Positions 38,219-42,169 of a DNA stretch of 42,169 nt are shown here, one piece after another. The DNA is taken from positions 1 through 42,169 of the forward strand of contig JAGWZI010000003.1 in assembly GCA_018968925.1 (NCBI GenBank), given 5' to 3'. Positions within the stretch are counted from its first letter, which is position 1, and every line of letters begins with the position of its first letter. A program made the position numbers and the translations under genes. This stretch comes from Patescibacteria group bacterium. Its GTDB lineage: Bacteria; Patescibacteriota; Minisyncoccia; Phycocordibacterales; GWA1-40-21. The notes below the pieces were generated by a model. The model ran no database searches. It was not told the origin of the DNA and saw only the letters and a list, made by a program, of their open reading frames with translations.

Positions 38219-41200
38219 CTAGAGGGAATACTTGAAGAAATCGATGACGGGTCCGATCCATTTCATGAGGCCAGTCGAGGACGGAAGGAGAAAAGATGCG
38301 TTCACGATGCCGGAGCGACTGAGCGATACCACCTCTTCCTCCGTCCGGTAACCGAAGCCGCTCGCAATGATGCGGTACGCGCCTGCGCGCAGGATGAGAC
38401 GGTAGGTACCGCTCGCATCGGATGCGACCGATGCGAGCGCACCGTACTGCCCCGTCGCCGGATCGAGCCTGAGAATGCGAAGGCGGATGTTCGCAAGCGG
38501 CAGAATGCCGGACGGCGTCTCGGAACCGACAAATCCTTCCTCATGCGGCTCGATCGTGCCGATCCGCTTGTTCGAGACCGCATTGCCCGCGCGGTCGCGC
38601 GCGCTGAGAGCAACGCTCGCCGTCGCGTCGATGCCTGCTTGCACATCGGTCTTCCAGAGGCCGTCCGTCTGGTCGAGCGACAGCGGAACGATCGTCGTGC
38701 CGAGCGAGAGCGATGCGGAAACGGCATCGTTTGAAAGCGATACGGCGAAGAAGAACGGCTTGCCGCGATAAATGCCGATCGTTCCGGATTCGTCGGGATC
38801 AAGTTCCGTTCCGTCCTCGGTCGCGAAGAAACCACCGATATGCGGCGCTGTCGTATCGACCGTGATGTCTTTCGAAACGACATCGGAACGGTTCCCCGCT
38901 TCGTCGACCGCGCGGACGGAAATAGTGTACATGCCGTCGGCAAGCGCCCCGGGATACGCGATGGAAAACGTCCGGTCACTGCTGCCCGGCTCGCCGCCCG
39001 TCACCGCCTCGTACCATTCGCCGGGACTTCCGCCAGCCGGCGTGACGGAAAATTCGACGGCGGCGATGCCAGAAAGTGAATCATGCGCACTGCCGGATGC
39101 GATGAAGCTTTTTCCGGCCGGCGCCGCAGCGAACCGCAGGACGGCGGGCGGTGTGCGATCGACCGAAAAACCGATGACCGATGTGCTCGTCGCGATGCCG
39201 TCCGCCGCAACGATCCGCAGCCGATAGCCCGTCGATTCGGGAAGAGCGGAAAAATCAAACGGTGCGGTACCGCTCGCAGCGGCATTCTCGACGATCGTCC
39301 GGAACGGTCCGTCGGGAGCGCTGTAGCTTATCGTAATACTGGTCGTACTCCGGCTCTCGACGCGCCATGCGAGAAAGCTTTCCCCCGAAAGGCCGCCGAG
39401 CGACTGAGGATTGACAAAGGTGATGACCGGCGGATCGTCATAAGTCACGGAAAACGCCGCCGGCGAACTTGTGTTACCCGCTTCGTCCGTCGCAAAAAGC
39501 GAAAATGTCTGGTTTCCCCGCGCGAGCGTCACGTCATGGAACGCAAACGTCCCGTCCGGCAACGCGACGGCCGTGGTCGTGCCGGACACTCCCCTGAGCG
39601 AAACGATGCTGCCAGCTTCGGCGGTGCCCGCGATCGTGATCTGCACGCCGGGCACGGCCGGATCCTCGTCGTCCGCGGTGGTTACGAGGGATCCGTCGGT
39701 CGGCGTTTTGGTGACAGGCGGCGCGGGCGGCGTGCGGTCGATGATGAGCGCGTGGCTCGCCCGGCCGGTCAGACCATGGTTGTCTTTTATGACGAATTGG
39801 ATCTGATGGACGCCTTCGGAAAGATTTTGCAGACTGAAAGAGAAATTCTGTTCCGGTGCGCGCGAAAGCTTGAAGGGAATGCTGGTCCACGTCGAAGCGC
39901 CGTCCGCCGCATAGAGAACGCTCCCCACGTATGTTCCCGCCGGAGCATTCGGTGCGACAAACGCGTGTCCGGCAACCGTGGCGATCGCATCATGGGTCGC
40001 CGTCACCCTGCCGTCATCGAAACGCGCATACGGCGCGGTATTCTGGACAATGATGCGTACCGGCGACGTCGTAGCCGACAAGATGCCGTCGGAAACGATC
40101 GCCCGGATCATATAGTCGCCGTTGTCCGCTTCGGTGCTGTCCCAGGCATACGCGGCGTCGCCAAGATGATCGGCGACCGTCGTCCATGCCGCAGTGGAGC
40201 TTGCGGAAAGGTACCCCTGGAGAGGCGTTATCTGATAGGTATAAGAGAGGAGATTCTGGTTTTCCGACGAGGCGTCGGCCCTGAGCCGTGCCGTGCCTGA
40301 AAGATAGCTGCCATCGGCCGGCTCGGCAAGACTCGCGGACGGAGGGATTTCCCAGACGATGACGGCGTCCGCCGATGGTCCGATCGAATCGAACGCGTCC
40401 GCCGCATAGACGCTGACGGTATTTCTGCCGTGATTGGCCCCTTTTTCAAGCGGAACGTTCGTGAATACAAAATTGCCGTTCGCGTCCGGCGTCGTCGAAG
40501 CGATAGCTGTGCCGTTCACTTTTATAAAAATGGTCGTGTCCGGACGCGCCATGCCGGCAACGGCGATCGTACCGGCCGTCACGGTCTTCTCGCCGAAACC
40601 GGACATAACGATCGGCGCAGGCGGCGGATTGAAACCGACGATGAACGTTCCGCCGGATACGGTCGTCGTGCCGGTATTGCCCGCGACATCCGTACCGGAA
40701 ACGGCGATGACCGCATTGCCGTCATAGCCCGCAAGAGTAGTATAGACGCCGTTATATATGCTGCCGCTTCCCTGCATCAAAACGGCGACTGGCGCATGGC
40801 CGCGCTGGGCGACCGTCACGGACGGCACGCCTGTGAGATCCTTCGATGCGGTGACGGTGATCGTCACGCTGCCTTTCTTGACGGCAGGCACGTCGGTCTT
40901 TACGACGAACGTGGGCGGCGTGAAATCGACGGTAAAAAGGCCAGATGCGCTTTCGGCAAAATCGCCGCCGCGATCGGTCACATCCGCGATGACGCGGTAT
41001 CCGATGCCCGGCAAGAGATTTCTGACCGGCCAGGCGTACGTGCTCGATGCCGGAAGATCTTTCTCAATCAAGACTTTGTCGGCGGAATCAACCGCCTGAC
41101 CGAACCATTCGGGAGTGGTTGTCGAATAAAAAAGCGATACCGGTAAAGGAGCGAGACCGTACTCGAGTTGTTCGCTGACCGGACCAAGATCGTTCCGATC

Positions 41201-41977
41201 AGTCGCACGATAAGCGATAAGGGTTGAGGAAGAGAATATCATTCCGTCTCTTGGAGAAAACACCTGTATGACCGGATTAAAATTCCGGGCTATCTTCAAC
41301 ATGTCGCTCGAAAACGAGAGAACAAAAACCGACGGAGGTACATAGGTGAAATTCCGATCGAACGCTTGGATCTCATACGTCACAGCATTCGTATCCGGCA
41401 GAATTTCGACCGTGCCGCACTGTACGGGTCCCGAATCGACCCCAACAACCTCGTAATACGCAATATTCGTATTGCATCCGGGAATGAACGGATTGCCGTC
41501 GAACACGGTGGAAGGCGCGATGAGCGGCAAAATGCCGCCCGAAGAATAGTGCGGCGTATCATCATATATGGTAAATGCGGCTTCCCCCGCCGGCCCGTCA
41601 TATTGCGGATCGGCGCGCATGCCGGAAAGCGTCAGATTGGCCGATGTTCCGGAACCGCCGTTCGGATCGGCGTTCGTGAATTCGACGGCGACATAATTTC
41701 CCGGCGGCTGCATGTAATTCGCCCATGTCTGTCCGCATACGTCCGCGCTGTCCACTTGCACGCCGGTATCGGCGTTGAATACGGCAAACGAACCGTCGCA
41801 ATCGAACGTCACGTTATATTCCTGGCTTAAAGCCACTGAATTCGGCGTCACGACCATATGCGCGGCAAACACCCGGGACGGGATGCCGAGCATAAAAACC
41901 GGCAAGAAAAATCCAATCGCGGTAAAGACGCTGCGGAACGACATACATCTTTTGATGCAGGTGGCGATGATTCGCAT
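38219..41977 (-). CDS. Giant secreted Ig-repeat surface protein
   Basis: 1252 residues if the first ATG (41977) is used; the ATG at 41944 gives a cleaner signal peptide (MSFRSVFTAIGFFLPVFMLG, ending RVFAA). The rest is a chain of Ig/FN3-like repeats, marked by DFTPPTF, DRTPPAPPV, DRTPPAVLRF and DTTAPH at starts and by TDVAGNTG, TDEAGNTS, VDEAGNRS and RDRAGNA at ends. The last 100 residues resemble a carboxypeptidase-regulatory-type beta domain (LRLDPATGQYGALASVASDA, TYRLILRAGAYRIIASGFGY). No LPxTG or C-terminal TM. Probably an adhesion or surface-layer component. It follows the serine hydrolase gene. Confidence 0.85.
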   Translation of the reverse strand: MRIIATCIKRCMSFRSVFTAIGFFLPVFMLGIPSRVFAAHMVVTPNSVALSQEYNVTFDCDGSFAVFNADTGVQVDSADVCGQTWANYMQPPGNYVAVEFTNADPNGGSGTSANLTLSGMRADPQYDGPAGEAAFTIYDDTPHYSSGGILPLIAPSTVFDGNPFIPGCNTNIAYYEVVGVDSGPVQCGTVEILPDTNAVTYEIQAFDRNFTYVPPSVFVLSFSSDMLKIARNFNPVIQVFSPRDGMIFSSSTLIAYRATDRNDLGPVSEQLEYGLAPLPVSLFYSTTTPEWFGQAVDSADKVLIEKDLPASSTYAWPVRNLLPGIGYRVIADVTDRGGDFAESASGLFTVDFTPPTFVVKTDVPAVKKGSVTITVTASKDLTGVPSVTVAQRGHAPVAVLMQGSGSIYNGVYTTLAGYDGNAVIAVSGTDVAGNTGTTTVSGGTFIVGFNPPPAPIVMSGFGEKTVTAGTIAVAGMARPDTTIFIKVNGTAIASTTPDANGNFVFTNVPLEKGANHGRNTVSVYAADAFDSIGPSADAVIVWEIPPSASLAEPADGSYLSGTARLRADASSENQNLLSYTYQITPLQGYLSASSTAAWTTVADHLGDAAYAWDSTEADNGDYMIRAIVSDGILSATTSPVRIIVQNTAPYARFDDGRVTATHDAIATVAGHAFVAPNAPAGTYVGSVLYAADGASTWTSIPFKLSRAPEQNFSFSLQNLSEGVHQIQFVIKDNHGLTGRASHALIIDRTPPAPPVTKTPTDGSLVTTADDEDPAVPGVQITIAGTAEAGSIVSLRGVSGTTTAVALPDGTFAFHDVTLARGNQTFSLFATDEAGNTSSPAAFSVTYDDPPVITFVNPQSLGGLSGESFLAWRVESRSTTSITISYSAPDGPFRTIVENAAASGTAPFDFSALPESTGYRLRIVAADGIATSTSVIGFSVDRTPPAVLRFAAAPAGKSFIASGSAHDSLSGIAAVEFSVTPAGGSPGEWYEAVTGGEPGSSDRTFSIAYPGALADGMYTISVRAVDEAGNRSDVVSKDITVDTTAPHIGGFFATEDGTELDPDESGTIGIYRGKPFFFAVSLSNDAVSASLSLGTTIVPLSLDQTDGLWKTDVQAGIDATASVALSARDRAGNAVSNKRIGTIEPHEEGFVGSETPSGILPLANIRLRILRLDPATGQYGALASVASDASGTYRLILRAGAYRIIASGFGYRTEEEVVSLSRSGIVNASFLLPSSTGLMKWIGPVIDFFKYSL

Positions 41978-42016
41978 GGTTCTATGGTTGCATGCTGTTT
42001 AGCAAAAAAATGAACG

Positions 42017-42169
42017 TCAGCGGCCAAGCTGATTGTCGACCTGCGAATACACGTACCGGGAGATGTCCGCGATCGTATTCGCCATCAGATTGAAATCGGT
42101 TCCTTGTGTCATGATGCACAAAAGGTACGGATGGTTCGGGTAGTAGACGATGCCGCAGTCGTGCAGCTC
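42017..42169 (-). CDS. Class A beta-lactamase-like serine hydrolase, C-terminal end (partial)
   Basis: Only the last 50 residues are in the window; the gene runs past the right edge. ELHDCGIVYYPNHPYLLCIM, followed by TQG and a helix NLMANTIADISRYVYSQV, is the final strand-turn-helix of the class A beta-lactamase/D-Ala-D-Ala peptidase-like family (the HDxGIVY-PYxLxVMT pattern). The catalytic SxxK and KTG motifs lie outside. Such genes in Patescibacteria are likely cell-wall enzymes rather than resistance genes. 39 bases upstream of the giant surface protein, same strand. Confidence 0.8.
   Translation of the reverse strand, partial: ELHDCGIVYYPNHPYLLCIMTQGTDFNLMANTIADISRYVYSQVDNQLGR

Overview
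The window looks like a chromosome segment of a Candidate Phyla Radiation (Patescibacteria, Parcubacteria/Paceibacteria-like) bacterium of moderately high GC. This is inferred from very compact gene packing, short genes beginning almost directly after a -10 box, many signal-peptide or single-TM surface proteins with Thr/Ser/Ala linkers, a ValRS without its C-terminal arm, and receiver-only response regulators. TGA is a normal stop here. No insertion sequence, phage gene or CRISPR array was seen.

Layout. 1-3890: ybeY (partial), ftsA, ftsZ, trxB on +. 3887-4690: a NUDIX gene with an apparent frameshift (-), then tRNA-Val(GAC) preceded by two degenerate copies of its own 5' end. 4718-9953 (-): a soluble PAS histidine kinase with a receiver, an ABC-2 exporter pair, a metallo-beta-lactamase-fold hydrolase and an anchored LytM-like protein. 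10108-10338: tRNA-Ser(CGA) and tRNA-Glu(TTC), divergent. 10341-14973 (-): a copper operon of CsoR-like repressor, CPH-type Cu-ATPase, small membrane protein, DUF1573 protein, CcdA/DsbD-like protein and a Cys-rich protein, with a DUF488 gene divergent. 15379-17310: MutY-like glycosylase, Bcp peroxiredoxin and an unknown protein. 17379-22358 (+): tsaD, an unidentified structured RNA candidate, valS, a PrsW-like protease and Hsp20. 22391-24606: tRNA-Phe(GAA), also preceded by two copies of its own 5' end, two small membrane proteins, tRNA-Arg(CCT), glutaredoxin, tRNA-Gly(CCC) abutting a FtsB/DivIC-like gene, and a 37-residue membrane peptide. 24610-26929: lepA and a bacteriohemerythrin. 26930-31640 (-): one operon with a dockerin protein and three membrane-anchored cohesin-like proteins. 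31718-37118 (-): a sensory operon of CACHE-type membrane sensor, XylF-like sugar-binding protein, large hybrid-less histidine kinase and two receivers. 37138-42169 (-): a Cys-less TlpA-like protein, a Patescibacteria-style membrane protein, a 1.2-kilo-residue Ig-repeat surface protein and the end of a class A beta-lactamase-like serine hydrolase.

The most unusual signals are these. (1) tRNA-Val and tRNA-Phe each carry two upstream tandem, tRNA-specific mimics of their acceptor/D-arm, all with the same D-arm change (CTGTTTTGG in place of CTCAGTTGG); I know of no described system like this. (2) About sixteen genes have a (often TGn-extended) -10 hexamer ending 6-9 nt before the start codon, implying leaderless mRNAs as the normal mode. 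(3) A cohesin-dockerin surface assembly is encoded in one operon. (4) A sugar-binding protein is fused by operon to a histidine kinase without any transporter. (5) A ~310-nt structured RNA candidate lies upstream of valS.
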